A stretch of DNA of 64,000 nucleotides from Prostheceraeus crozeri. Lineage: Eukaryota > Platyhelminthes > Polycladida > Euryleptidae. This document shows, one piece after another, positions 41,901 through 48,116 of this stretch. Location of the stretch: NCBI GenBank assembly GCA_907163375.1, contig CAJQUW010014373.1, positions 186,001-250,000 on the forward strand, read 5' to 3'. The position numbers and the translations under genes are program-made. Each line of letters starts with the position of its first letter. Position 1 is the first letter of the stretch. The notes beneath the pieces are model-generated. The model was not told the origin of the DNA. It saw only the letters and a list, made by a program, of their open reading frames with translations, and made no database searches.

Positions 41901-42592
41901 CACGCCGTACCGGTTGTTGCTGATGCCTGAGTCCGATAAGGGGATTACAGATGAAGGACGACATGAAATGATCAGCTATGAAGCAACAAACTTTCAATCA
42001 CTAATTACTTCATTTTAATTGTCAAATCACACTATTACCCAAGCATAGCGTGTCTCTACTCGTCAAGTGAATAAATTTCGTCATCAATCAAGATATGAGC
42101 TCGCGATTCAATTTTGAGAATACGCAATAGAAGAACTTATTGTGGTGTACAACGAATCAGGAAACGGACTGTAGACATAGGCTATGCATGTGTTGTTAAA
42201 AATTCAATGCTTCCATCAAAAGTATGTATGCATTCTGTTCTGACATGTGGATTAAGTTTTCTTTACTTGACTGCAATCAATACTTACAGAGATACTGAAC
42301 TATGACATAGCACATGAGCCGAGTTCCGAGAGAACCAAGCTAGTAAAAAAAAATATGCAAAAATACATCTCTTCAGGATTCAGGCCCAAACCCACATCAA
42401 ATGGCAAATCATCTGAACCCGTAACGTATGGCTGCATTAACTTCAGTTACCACATAAGGTAACTGCCTTTATAAATATTCGTGAATAATTTCCCTTGCAT
42501 CTTACTGGATATCTAGTCAAATTGTACGTCGCGATGACTCATGGAGAACTTACAGCTTCGACAAAAATATCTTTATCTGAGTCTTGAGACAT
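2940..42592 (-). CDS. SNX1/SNX2: Sorting nexin 1/2 homologue, complete 8-exon gene
   Basis: Coding exons (minus strand, 5' to 3'): 42554-42592, 32640-32676, 24975-25213, 22525-22947, 9985-10078, 5061-5266, 3718-4014, 2940-2975. They total 1371 nt: 456 residues plus TGA. Phases match at all seven junctions. Residues 1-75 are an acidic, Pro-rich tail with two D-I-F motifs. The PX domain is about 78-205, with RRFSDF at 120-125 and PPVPEKS at 144-150, the phosphoinositide-binding core. A linker helix (MTIRMEETDM) and a BAR domain follow to the C-terminus, including FEKERVRDF. SNX1/2 proteins bind PI3P on endosomes and pair with SNX5/6 to tubulate membrane for retromer-linked sorting. The human proteins are about 520 residues; this one is shorter, mainly at the N-terminus. 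The P450 and many transposons lie in its introns. Confidence 0.92.
3718..4014 (-). CDS. SNX1/SNX2: SNX1/2 exon 7 (BAR domain helices 2-3)
   Basis: 99 codons (residues 347-445), phase 0 at both ends. Contains DAESALAKKRETKVKMEL, DFDLISKTLKKEIGFFEKER and VRDFKRAMI, which align with the last BAR helices of SNX1/2. Acceptor AAACATGCAG, donor AAG|GTAAGG. Confidence 0.95.
4093..4576. repeat. Inverted-repeat element with Penelope-like endonuclease remnant
   Basis: Two nearly identical arms of about 160 bp in inverted orientation (from 4093 inward, and from 4576 inward) both begin TATGTACAATAAAATCCGG and contain CTACTCGGACGTTTCGGGTC. They differ mainly by a short indel and a few substitutions. Between them the plus strand reads FDVNIFE...LLEARWIKRRRPVLNRCDEL and then stops near 4394, which resembles the end of a GIY-YIG endonuclease of Penelope-like retroelements. 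Such elements often carry terminal repeats with a partial inverted copy. It sits in SNX intron 6. The family assignment is tentative; the inverted repeat is certain. Confidence 0.65.
5061..5266 (-). CDS. SNX1/SNX2: SNX1/2 exon 6 (BAR domain)
   Basis: Residues 278-346, with SMLASAEENTALSRALSQLA, the most conserved BAR segment of SNX1/2, and HYIGLIASIK at the end. Acceptor TTTTTCCTCAG, donor GTAAGA. Enters one base into an Asp codon and leaves in phase 0. Confidence 0.95.
6034..6118 (-). repeat. tRNA-derived SINE fragment, copy 2
   Basis: On the minus strand it has ATGCTTGACCTAGCGACC, a B-box-like GATCGAGCCTCG, then AATGTCATTGGAAGTCGGCG, parallel to copy 1 at 2270-2459. Only the head is preserved. 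Confidence 0.5.
6319..6395. repeat. Short MITE (TAAGATGAGAG family), copy 1
   Basis: TAAGATGAGAGA near 6335 pairs with TCTCATCTTA near 6394, and the left flank AAAGGACCAG.CATTAAT is shared with the second copy at 16025-16180 (inverted there). It lies at the 3' end of the P450 gene and contains that gene's likely AATAAA signal. Confidence 0.5.
6368..6373 (-). promoter_or_regulatory. Likely poly(A) signal of the P450 gene
   Basis: AATAAA on the minus strand (TTTATT on plus), about 46 nt past the P450 stop codon. It lies inside the short TAAGATGAGAG repeat. Confidence 0.5.
6419..7939 (-). CDS. Cytochrome P450, CYP2-clan type, single exon
   Basis: An uninterrupted 506-residue P450, the usual length for a microsomal family member. 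Residues 3-20 form the ER-anchor helix, followed by PPGP (28-31). WQEHR (116-120) is the C-helix motif, AGTETT (307-312) the oxygen-binding I-helix, EVLR (364-367) the ExxR motif, PEHF (419-422) the PERF site with His for Arg, and FSLGKRACLG (438-447) holds the haem-ligand Cys445. These motifs and overall pattern fit CYP2-clan enzymes, heme monooxygenases that take electrons from P450 reductase at the ER. The substrate is unknown. It lies in SNX intron 5 on the same strand as its host, with its own TATA box and poly(A) signal. Lack of introns suggests retroposition, though intronless P450s also occur naturally. Confidence 0.95.
   Translation of the reverse strand: MELITVGIGAILVLVLFIYLSRPDPRMPPGPFKWPIVGNLFGILPRDYLTYMRWRKYGDVMTVHLGPSPIVVLNSYNSINEAFLGQADIFGGRIKTDYFDLITHDSGIIFHDGPKWQEHRRFTLRMLRDFGLGRSVGETIVRDECEALCDRLESMVNQDVNTRDIFTSAINNVIARLIFGERCGSEDPDFQIFTKHLDDILNFRVVDLLPLMFPWIIRIPPLLRFVEYFSQIRAKNEEMHTYIARKITARVKLLRCDENDAPADLSEASDLCEAYVIEQHRQEKEKPGAHTFTDWQVIRNMFELFLAGTETTSTTLTWTTLLLAMNPEIQRKAQQEIADKVGTERTPVMSDLKELPYIHALMDEVLRYSSLVPTNVGHRTLRDTELMGHFIPYNTMITSNLYLVHHDPELWEKPDEFYPEHFLDDDGQYQPSKYLIPFSLGKRACLGESLARMEYFIAVASMMQRFDVRLKSSDLNRLDEILSCKSGGVRQPLTHNIIFTKIDRDS
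7990..7996 (-). promoter_or_regulatory. TATA box of the P450 gene
   Basis: The minus strand reads CATATATAGCG about 51 nt upstream of the P450 ATG, correctly placed for a start site with a short 5' UTR. It supports an independent promoter inside the SNX intron. Confidence 0.5.
8000..9984. other. Remainder of SNX intron 5 upstream of the P450
   Basis: Contains the presumptive P450 upstream region, with a CACGTG E-box-like site near 8177. Otherwise it is AT-rich sequence with short chance reading frames only. Confidence 0.3.
9985..10078 (-). CDS. SNX1/SNX2: SNX1/2 exon 5 (BAR domain helix 1)
   Basis: Encodes residues 247-277, starting EFEEIQITLEGLDRQL and ending LVDRRK. This matches the FEE...LDQQLRKLH...LVNHRK segment of SNX1/2 BAR domains. 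Acceptor TTGTTTTAG, donor GTAAGA; it ends one base into the next codon. Confidence 0.9.
10674..11024 (+). repeat. Pair of direct repeats of about 50 bp
   Basis: TTTTTCAACTGAxGATGCAACTCAAT, then TTTAATTATTCCATTTACAT or its close variant, occurs at about 10676-10728 and again at about 10977-11024. The spacing is about 300 bp. No other structure tells what produced it. Confidence 0.45.
11154..11645. mobile_element. AT-rich MITE-like inverted-repeat element
   Basis: The left end starts ATATTTTCAAATTATT at 11154. The right end read inward from 11645 starts with the same 16 bases. A second matching block, CAATTAATTTCGATCTTCAT, lies inside both arms (about 11236 and 11577). The interior is AT-rich without a credible gene. 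Target duplication is not clear. Confidence 0.5.
11650..15110. other. SNX intron 4, part without genes
   Basis: Apart from a tRNA-like SINE head near 13265-13350 and a C-homopolymer near 12553-12565, I see no supported features. Short reading frames here lack codon or motif support. Confidence 0.3.
13265..13350 (-). repeat. tRNA-like SINE head
   Basis: On the minus strand GTTGTAGTTGGC (13328-13339) resembles an A box, and GGTTCGAGTCCC (13291-13302) is a near-canonical B box at normal spacing. The flanking arms do not pair as a tRNA acceptor stem, so this is a SINE relic or tRNA pseudogene. Confidence 0.4.
15115..15132 (-). CDS. Candidate 18-nt in-frame microexon of SNX1/2 (PX-BAR linker)
   Basis: Within intron 4, on the sense strand, the acceptor GTTTTCTTGCAG is followed by exactly 18 nt and then the donor CAG|GTAATC. 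The 18 nt read FTTENQ in the phase 0 required by exons 4 and 5. Inclusion would add six residues after residue 246, at the start of the BAR region. Without it the protein already aligns with SNX1/2, so if used it is alternative. A chance match of signals cannot be excluded without transcripts. Confidence 0.4.
16025..16180. repeat. MITE (TAAGATGAGAG family), copy 2 with hairpin arms
   Basis: The left arm ATAAGATGAGAGAAGTCCTT continues with GCTTTGATGATTTTTCTT, and the right arm carries the complement ending CATCTCTCATCTTAT. The arms are about 38 bp with one short indel, around a 40-bp loop that repeats the GCTTTGATGATTTTT block. The right flank ATTAATGGCTGGTCCTTT matches, inverted, the flank of the copy at 6319. 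Confidence 0.6.
17658..18787 (+). mobile_element. Tc1-type element, internally deleted copy
   Basis: TA lies on both sides (17656-17657, 18788-18789). The left end is CAGATTGTTTCATAAAAAAT and the right end read inward CAGTCCGTTTCATAAAAAGT, followed by GGATCA. The copy is nearly identical to the 1656-bp element at 55581-57236 but 526 bp shorter, because the middle of the transposase gene is missing. A non-autonomous deletion derivative of a recently active family. Confidence 0.85.
18161..18630 (+). pseudogene. Tc1 transposase, internally deleted and frameshifted
   Basis: Starts MNNNEIAFTKVKVSALLEL like the longer copy, then jumps into the catalytic domain (LHIQQGNMNSERYVNVL). FMDDNATCHRS retains the second catalytic Asp. 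A one-base loss after LRTLS shifts the frame before the SPxLNPIENVW block (Asp to Tyr here), and a TAG ends the C-terminal region. It cannot make active transposase. Confidence 0.85.
18794..20183 (-). mobile_element. Second Tc1/mariner-type element, decayed
   Basis: TA flanks both ends (18792-18793, 20184-20185). The left end is CAGTACGCGACAGCAAGTTT and the right end read inward CAGTACGCGACAACAAGTTT, followed by TAAACA. It abuts the preceding Tc1 element with only TATGTA between them. It carries a frameshifted transposase on the minus strand. Confidence 0.8.
19048..19887 (-). pseudogene. Tc1-type transposase remnant
   Basis: The N-terminal part (19887-19612) has the HTH-like DLRRMCIISGNNPRMTAKDI. 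The middle has LDKVIWRDETVIEL, containing the first catalytic Asp (WRDE). The C-terminal part carries a degraded DLNPIENLWG-type block in changing frames around 19140-19190. Several frameshifts make it inactive. Confidence 0.7.
20408..20631 (-). repeat. Solo right-end fragment of the second Tc1-type family
   Basis: Repeats the last about 210 bp of the element ending at 20183 (AAGCTCTATC.CAGA to TTTAAAACTTGCTGTCGCGTACTG) and is followed by TA at 20632-20633. It lies about 230 bp downstream in the same orientation and diverges in scattered positions. No matching left end is nearby. Confidence 0.65.
20640..22450. other. SNX intron 4, part without genes
   Basis: AT-rich intronic sequence with an A-rich run near 21764-21780. 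No supported gene, repeat pair or RNA. Confidence 0.3.
22525..22947 (-). CDS. SNX1/SNX2: SNX1/2 exon 4 (PX domain core)
   Basis: 141 codons (residues 106-246) with the PX signature RRFSDFLGLHNKL, the Pro-rich loop PPVPEKS, FVERRRAELERYL and the PX end FEQFLEYEGDLP, followed by the amphipathic linker helix. Acceptor TTGTTTTTCAG, donor GTAAGT. Both ends are phase 0. Confidence 0.95.
24171..24490. repeat. Head-to-head pair of tRNA-derived SINEs
   Basis: Two copies of one SINE point away from each other: 24171-24306 (minus) and 24349-24490 (plus), with a 42-bp spacer. In the plus copy TGGTTAGATGG (24364-24374) is the A box and GGTTCGATCC (24408-24417) the B box. The minus copy has the same signals (B box complement at 24238-24247). 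Both bodies carry GGCCGAAGCATGTCTC and end near GAGATTT.AC. The tRNA stems are degenerate, so these are SINEs, not tRNA genes. They form a long imperfect hairpin. Confidence 0.7.
24975..25213 (-). CDS. SNX1/SNX2: SNX1/2 exon 3 (linker and start of PX domain)
   Basis: Residues 26-105: acidic stretch, Pro/Ala-rich linker, then the first PX strands with the segment EPEKIGEGMSSYVVYKI, closely matching SNX1/2. The acceptor follows a pyrimidine tract ending CTGTAG (a second AG lies a few bases further on). The donor is CGA|GTAAGT. Confidence 0.9.
25725..25880 (+). repeat. tRNA-derived SINE, copy 3
   Basis: ATTAAGTGCTTGACC, GTGATCGAGCCCCGAGAATG and TCATTGAGAAGGCATCCTGC follow the order of copy 1, on the plus strand. 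The A-box region is degraded. Confidence 0.5.
26410..26445 (+). repeat. Isolated hAT-like terminal sequence
   Basis: CAGGGGTGCGCGAGTACTCG followed by ATACTCGAGG resembles a hAT-type terminus (CAGGGGTGCGC). I find no matching opposite end nearby, so the element boundaries are unknown. Confidence 0.3.
26770..27120 (+). pseudogene. Mariner transposase fragment (N-terminal half)
   Basis: In changing frames the plus strand reads a mariner HTH region: GRSRRPSTCRTADTI, then SLGMTAEELGIS, then FLTAIVTGHE, where the family has the first catalytic Asp in ITGDE (His here). The rest of the catalytic domain is absent. A 26-bp direct duplication (GCTCATGAATGTTTxGGCG...) lies at its start, 26771-26822. Confidence 0.6.
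28171..28720. mobile_element. hAT-type MITE (550 bp) with 8-bp target duplication
   Basis: AGCATAAA is repeated exactly on both sides (28163-28170 and 28721-28728). The left end is CAGACTTGTGAGTGGGCCGG and the right end read inward CAGACTTGTAAATAGGCCCG. GGGCCGGGC motifs recur near both ends. The AT-rich interior has no transposase. Length of the duplication and the CAG terminus define the hAT superfamily. Confidence 0.88.
28730..30500. other. SNX intron 2, part without genes
   Basis: No supported gene or repeat structure seen; short chance reading frames only. Confidence 0.3.
30505..31020. repeat. GC-richer island of repeat-like character, unassigned
   Basis: The block stands out in base composition from its AT-rich surroundings. 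It starts near GTGCGGTTCCTGGGACTTAT and contains TCCCTGCGTGTCGAAAGAGG followed by TGACTAAAAGG, a motif I associate with interspersed repeats of invertebrates. It ends near GGACGGAGCCGGGTAAAAC. No open coding frame supports a protein. It may be the non-coding part of a LINE or an old SINE. Confidence 0.35.
32640..32676 (-). CDS. SNX1/SNX2: SNX1/2 exon 2
   Basis: 37 nt encoding EDNGGNSADIFD plus the first base of the next Asp codon. The acceptor is CTATTTATAG and the donor GTAAGT. It repeats the D-I-F acidic motif of exon 1 and joins exon 3 in phase. Confidence 0.8.
33101..33704. repeat. 604-bp near-perfect palindrome
   Basis: The left arm (33101-about 33387) starts TCAATTGTTGGAGGAGCCCA. The right arm (about 33408-33704) is its reverse complement with few mismatches and one short insertion near 33478-33490. 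Only about 20 bp separates the arms (an A-run and T-run). Neither arm codes for a recognisable protein. I cannot tell whether it is a foldback transposon or a local inverted duplication, as no clear target duplication flanks it. Confidence 0.85.
33760..36040. other. SNX intron 1, part without genes
   Basis: AT-rich intronic sequence; no supported gene, RNA or repeat pair seen. Confidence 0.3.
36046..37240. repeat. Symmetric four-unit repeat array
   Basis: Units start with or near GAGTTTCTGCAGGGAACGAG and carry CAGAATGATGTACACC, TCAAAGAxAAACAT and AATCCAATGGGA blocks. Two units lie in direct orientation (from 36046 and from about 36421) and two in inverted orientation (ending 37036 and about 37222). 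The outer pair 36046-37036 shares TAGTCCGGCAG at both ends, consistent with TA plus GTCCGGCAG termini. The reading frame at 36635-36955 lies within the units and I do not regard it as a gene. Confidence 0.6.
38485..39830 (+). pseudogene. Copia-like retrotransposon gag-protease-preintegrase remnant
   Basis: In changing frames the plus strand reads a gag-like segment (LSLRGMSREAAHELD, then LAFEAYERFEALSRS), a zinc knuckle of form Cx2Cx4Hx4C (CAVCGSRYHSAADC), a retropepsin-like stretch (FALLDSVYTTTVCGERW) and a gag-pre-integrase block (KHRKQFVHASAKRIGQLL). The order gag, knuckle, protease, pre-integrase fits Ty1/copia pol. At least five stops or frameshifts break it, and no LTR pair was seen. 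It lies in SNX intron 1. Confidence 0.65.
39840..42540. other. SNX intron 1, 5' part without genes
   Basis: AT-rich sequence. No supported gene or repeat. The SNX promoter should lie beyond 42592. Confidence 0.3.
42554..42592 (-). CDS. SNX1/SNX2: SNX1/2 exon 1 (start exon)
   Basis: The start codon is at 42592-42590. The 13 codons read MSQDSDKDIFVEA and end in phase 0 at a strong donor, GTAAGT (42553-42548). The acidic sequence with a D-I-F motif fits the N-terminal tail of SNX1/2, and the phase fits exon 2. The exon is short and its identity rests on position, phase, donor and composition rather than on strong similarity. Confidence 0.75.
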
Positions 42593-43832
42593 ATTCACCA
42601 GGGACTTCCTTCACCTGTGTGAAGAGTTCATTCAATTATGTTTATTTTCTTCAATATAACTACCTCAAAAATTAAATGCTGAGCTTAAACAAAATCTTTA
42701 CAGTAAGATAGACTTAGATTGGAGCATAATATAATCCGATATCAATGCCTCAAAACGATAGAATCAGTGTTACTCATAACTCTAAAATGTTCAATTTCCG
42801 AGGATCTTCACATCTCTTCATCACAAGAGATATAGAAATGTAGGATCTAATCGGTTGTGTAACAACTAACAAGTGTACGAGGCACTATCTATGGATGAAA
42901 TCGTTCTTCTGAAGAAGTGTCTTTTTACTGAATGCTTCTCCATGATTTAAAAACACTAATTCTGTCTATTCATAGCGAGTGGAATGCTCATTTATCAGAA
43001 TAACAAACATTCTTTCACTTTGTTTCACAATTTTTCTCTGCATCCTTATTGAATTGGATGATGAATCACAGGCTAGTTGCGACAAGAAATCCTCATTCTG
43101 CTGCAAAATTCTGTATCATGGAGTAAATTCGTCTTGTAAGTGCTGCATCAGTTTCTCAAGAATTCATTTAAATAATCTGAATAGGTTTCCGCATGTGTTT
43201 GAGAATTATTGATATCCAACTTAGGTTGTACATGCATATGGTTTTCGCGTCATTACACAGGAATAATTTCCAAAACTTTGTCCTCTTACAAAAGTGATCA
43301 AACATTTTTTTTGGACGACAGGAACATAATCTTCGCAAAGAAATGAATCTTTTGATATAAAGATTTTCATCGTTTACGGATATAGGACTTTCTTGAGTCG
43401 ACACTCCACTTACTTATCTATGGTAGCTGCAAAGATATTGGTAGCTGTGATCAGTTTCAGACAAAGACATGTAGTTTAGGTGATTTGGAAGGAGAACGCG
43501 TTGAGAAGATTGAATTGGAGCACTAGCTGAATCACAATGATTCGCTGAGCTATAGCGGATTTAGGTTAATTTTTAATTGATTGTACGACTGGACGCTAAG
43601 AAATTGCTTTTGGAAAAATAATGATAGTTGTAGACGGAGATTTACAACGGAGAAAGTTTTCAGACTTGCAGCATGGGCCTAACTGTTGTGGTCACGTATT
43701 TTAAATGTTCTCTAGGCCTTCCAACAGCGAACATACGCCTCTGCAATAAATACAAAGTCAGGTAGTGAATACGTATTCCACACATTACGCACAACCTTGA
43801 GCTAATTCATATTGGTAGCTGATGCGAATTAA

Positions 43833-46184
43833 CCCTCGCCATACCAAGGTCTCACCCAACCTTGCCGTACCAAGGGGTGATTTTAAAAATCACCTCAGTA
43901 CATATTGGAAAACGTAGCTGTATACGAGTCATTTTCTTTATACCATATTTAATGGCTATGCTGCATAATGAAAAGACAACAATTTATCATACAAACAATT
44001 ATAATTCTGTCAAAGAAGGAGGAACTATGAAGAATTACAGTCTCTTTTGTTGGTGCATATCATTTTTACGATAAAAATTTCAAATCATTGATTTGCACAG
44101 TTTTCACACAAGACACCAACCACAGTGGAATGTTTTCCGCACACAGCTGAATTGCAGTTTTGGCATCGTTGACTCGTGAGATTGCAAGCCCTCGGAGCTT
44201 TACCAGCAGCTTTGCAGCCAGTGCATCGGACTTTGTTGCTCAACGGGGCCGGATTCACTTGTGGATTCAGCTGCAAATGCTGGACACTTCCGACGTAGTT
44301 TTTAATCTTTTCAATCAATTGTTTGTGAATACCACTTCGATTGTTCAATCTTTGAAGCATATATGGCTTCACGAGATCAATTGCCAGTTCTTTGAGAAAT
44401 TCTTTGCGGCGATCTTTCCTTCGTGTTGTCGTCTATTCAGAGTGTACGTTGGCTTCAAAAATGGTGTATGCATTTATCCAACAAATTTTGGAAATGTACA
44501 ACGGGCCATCGCCTTGTTGCACATCTCGTTGAATAGGATCTACACATTTGATCGCCAGAGTCAACGCCTGCTTTTGTGTGGTTGTACTGCAAAATGATAT
44601 CTGGCTTACATTTCGTTGTCTCTCCTGAAACTGATTTGTCATGATGTTGACTTGACAGCATATCAATATGGACTTCTCGACTTTCGCTCCGTAAGCACAC
44701 ATTGTGATCTTTTTCTCTGGACCACCGAATATGAACTTCGTTTGGTGCAAAGGTACTTTGGCACGCAGAACGGGTGGAATCTCGCGTTTATTTGACATCA
44801 GAGTTCCGAGATAGGTCAACGTTTGTCTCAGCAAGTCAGAGGCCAACGTAAAATTTGTGAAATAGTGATCTCCAGTGACGTTTCGGCCGGTTCCATAAAA
44901 TGGAGCCATCTGACAAGATTATTCACTTTGTTAGCTTCTTAGGCTGCCATTGCATCAGGATTGTTCGGAGCTTAGGACTACCGCGATAGAAATATCGGAC
45001 TGGATCCATCAGTAACCCACCTAAACATTTCGCCGTACTTTCCCGACTTTGATGGGTTATAAGTTCCGTGGGGTGACCTATAACGTGATTTCACAAAAGC
45101 TGCTCTTCTACAACAAGCGAAGAAGTTGGCACAAAATACAAATTGGCAATAGCCAAATTTCTCGAAATGCTGCATAGGTGTCGGTATCATCTGAGCTCGG
45201 GTAAGAGTCATCAAATCGAATAACCTTGTTCCAGATCATGTACAGGTTTTTAGACATAGCACATTTGTAAAAGTCACTTTCGTGTTCACCCCAAAGATCA
45301 GCTGTGGGTATTCTCTGATCATGATGCACACCACGGTAATAATGTACAGCGATGTACGCTCGAAGTTGTAAGACATCGAGCTGTATTTCAATACCAAGCG
45401 CATCTGCTTTCAATTGACTATACTGAACAATTTTATCCAACATCACATCGGGAAAAAACAGATTCCATGTTTCCAACTTCGCATCCTTTCTGGCTTAGGT
45501 TGGCCCCGACCTTTCTCTAACAACATTTTCCGCACCTCTGCGACCAGCTACGTAGCTCCATTGATGGCCGTTTTTATCTCTCAGACTTTCGACATCTCCA
45601 TGATCCAGAGGTTCTTCGCAGCGTTCATTCTCTTCTTGAGGATGTGGGTTCAATAATGTTGTATCATCATCCTCATCATCTTCTGACCCACTCGATAATG
45701 CGTCGTCGGATTCTTCGGATGTATCGTCATCATACATAACGCGAAGTGCCTGCGCACCATAGCCGCACGTCGAGGTCGAGATGCCATGGTGTGAAGAAAG
45801 CAAATAATAGGAGGTAGACTGATCAGTTGTCCTGACTTCACTGCGCTTGAACAGATGTCAGCCACACGAATCACAGGCTGTCATGCCTATCACGTGAAGC
45901 AATCGATGCGCACGCAGCAAGCCGTTCAACGCTGCCTAACAATAAGGTGCTCGGCCTGTAACCGTAGACATCTTTGCGCCGACACGGCGCGCGCTGGTGA
46001 ATGATCGCATTTGACATGCATCTCCTGTGACGTAGGTCTAAACATCTTAATTTGGCCTGACCACGATGCAAAACATTAAAAGACACAAGTTACCAAAGGA
46101 ATTTCAGTTACAACATTTTTTGAGGATTTTACGAGTAAATTTCTTGGAGGTGATTTTCAAAATCACCCCTTGGTACGGCGAGGG
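43833..46184 (-). mobile_element. piggyBac-type DNA transposon, decayed
   Basis: TTAA lies on both sides (43829-43832, 46185-46188), the piggyBac target. The right end read inward is CCCTCGCCGTACCAAGGGGT, then GATTTTGAAAATCACCTCC. The left end starts CCCTCGCCATACCAAGG and then a second, partial copy of the terminus follows (CCTTGCCGTACCAAGGGGTG), a tandem duplication of about 27 bp. Both ends contain GGTGATTTTxAAAATCACC, a perfect small hairpin. The 2352-bp length is normal for the family. Confidence 0.88.
44085..45787 (-). pseudogene. piggyBac transposase, broken
   Basis: It starts at ATG 45787 with a basic N-terminus and an acidic stretch (EESDDALSSGSEDDEDDD). Then come WNLFFPDVMLDKIVQYS, LRAYIAVHYYRGVHH and a degraded RFDD region, the conserved DDE_Tnp_1_7 blocks. 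The middle (44910-45100) has TYNPSKSGKYGEMFRW. The catalytic middle has GDHYFTNFTLASDLLRQTL and TLMSNKREIPPVL, and the C-terminus is the cysteine-rich domain (CTGCKAAG ... CQNCNSAVCGKHS ... CENC) that binds the ends. At least four frameshifts separate the blocks, so the element is immobile. Confidence 0.85.
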
Positions 46185-46189
46185 TTAAG

Positions 46190-47260
46190 GCACCTTGCCG
46201 GTCCGGTAAGTCTACTGCGGTGACTGCACAGAATTAAATATTTTGTCTATCTGCTTCGGTTTGCTAGAAGTGTGATTAATACGAAATTGACGGCGGGCAG
46301 AAGGAATTCCTATGGAAAAAAAGTCGTGCGTCGCTTGTGGATTAATGTGAGTTCCAGTGCTTCGATTGCCAAAATTAATCCTTCAGATCATTGCCCACAA
46401 GTTTTCTCCATAATGTTGGCCCCAGTAGTGCATACATTGAATCGAAGCCAAGACAGGGATGTGTTTCGGTGTGTGCGAAGTGATATTACAGCACGCACCC
46501 ATCTCTCACTGGTTCGGTGTCCTCTGCTGACAGCTTATTGTTTGCCATTTCCAATAGCAAGTGATACACGAATTATCTAATTCGTGTCTAATTCTGTGAT
46601 GTGCCATTTCGACATTAAGGTCGCATACAATTCTTCCTTTCTAGGAAACCGAAGCGCGCGCAGATGAATCTAATTCTGTGGGTGACTGCGACGTCCACTT
46701 CAACTCCCTGTCCTCTGTTAGTGAAGTTTTTCGAGAACTTGACTTGATAACTGTACCAGTTTGTGCGTGTATACCATAAATTATCGCTAATCATGCGGCA
46801 TGATGACTTGCTTGTCGCCTTCACCGAAAATTGGGTCCACGATACGATGCTGTCGGATTCGATGAATTCGTTCCATTCACATCCATATAATTAGCATGAA
46901 AAGGAATATTTTTTCGACGGTAGCAACTCTATGGATACCATGTCGATATTAATTTAACATTTTTACAACAAAATTGTCAAATTTGCGCAGAAAATTGGAA
47001 TTTCCTAAAAATATGCGCATTTGCGCAGGAGTGGGAGCCTTGATCATGCCTCTCCATTTCCATCTATAATACCGCATGACTATACACATTTCCATATATT
47101 TCGAAATTATTATGTCAGACACGAAAAACACTTGTTACGTCAAGGGTTGCTTTATTCATTGCAGTGATGAATACAATTGATCATAGTTCGCTATAACCTA
47201 TGGCAATGTTGTTAAATGATTCAGGAGAGTTAAACATCTGATAATCCTCATTGAACTACG
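46190..47260. other. Intergenic stretch without recognised genes
   Basis: Sequence right of the piggyBac element is less AT-rich than its surroundings between about 46280 and 46830 but yields no recognisable protein on either strand. Confidence 0.3.
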
Positions 47261-47264
47261 GTAA

Positions 47265-47400
47265 AGTTGTATACATTCTCAGCTTCAACTAAGGATAAAA
47301 GAGATATGATTGTAATCAAGGAAACGGAAGTCGATAACGGGGAGGGCTGGTGGAGAGGGCAACTCTCACAGTCTTATCACAGCAGAAAAATGATAACAAA
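47265..47400 (+). pseudogene. SH3-domain-like coding fragment
   Basis: The plus strand reads YTFSASTKDKRDMIVIKETE followed by VDNGEGWWRGQL, which matches SH3 signatures (ALYDF-like start, acidic turn, WWRG). A possible acceptor CATTCTCAG lies at about 47281. The frame runs on to a stop at 47492, but the GLFPSNYV end of an SH3 fold is missing and no clear donor follows. It may be an exon of a plus-strand gene or a decayed copy. Confidence 0.35.
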
Positions 47401-48070
47401 TAATTACAAGTGTCACAGCACAGTTTACGTAATTGAACAGAAGCTAAAAAGGAATGGCGTCTGTCGAATAAACATGAAGTCATGCACACAGTAGAAAACG
47501 CAAACAATTTAATAAATATTTCTACACGGAATTTCAATTTTTAAATATTGAATTGCAATTAAATGCGTTAATCAAGGAAGAAAATTCGATTTTCGGTTGA
47601 CAGCTGCTTTTCCTCTGATTTCAGATCTATAAACAATGAATCGAATTTTCTTCCCGCTCTGGGAAAGCGTGTGCCTCTCGTGCCAATACTTTGTGCACAA
47701 CAGCACCCCGATACGTCTGATGAGGACCGCCATTCGTATATACAGGTCCGAAGACAACATTCAAAAAAACATGACGGCGATATGACGAATATATGAGGCG
47801 CGTCCTTGCATGTGTTAAAGTGACGATGAGTTTTGCATTCGTAAGAAAGAGAAGAATTTGAAGAAAACATAATAGGATAATTACGTTTAGAAAGATCCCT
47901 GCTACGTGCAATCTACATCAATCAATCTCATAATCTGCACTCAGGATCTACATCATATCTACTGCAGTGGAATTGAGAAGCCGTTCGGCTCATCAAATCT
48001 CTCATCAGTGCATCCGCGTCGACACGAAGCAGCCAGATTCCGGTTGAAGGGAAGTTTGAGGATTTCTGGA

Positions 48071-48116
48071 CTACACCTTCGCTGGACGTTGTCGCGTGTG
48101 ACCGCTAGATTCAGCC
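48071..48116 (-). CDS. Basigin-like terminal exon
   Basis: After a strong acceptor (ATTTCTCTTTTGTTTCAG), one base completes a Lys codon and the frame reads AESSGHTRQRPAKV then TAG (48073-48071). The sequence resembles the basigin tail, which is rich in Ser, Gly and Gln and ends QRN. Supported by acceptor strength and exact phase; transcripts would settle it. Confidence 0.55.
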
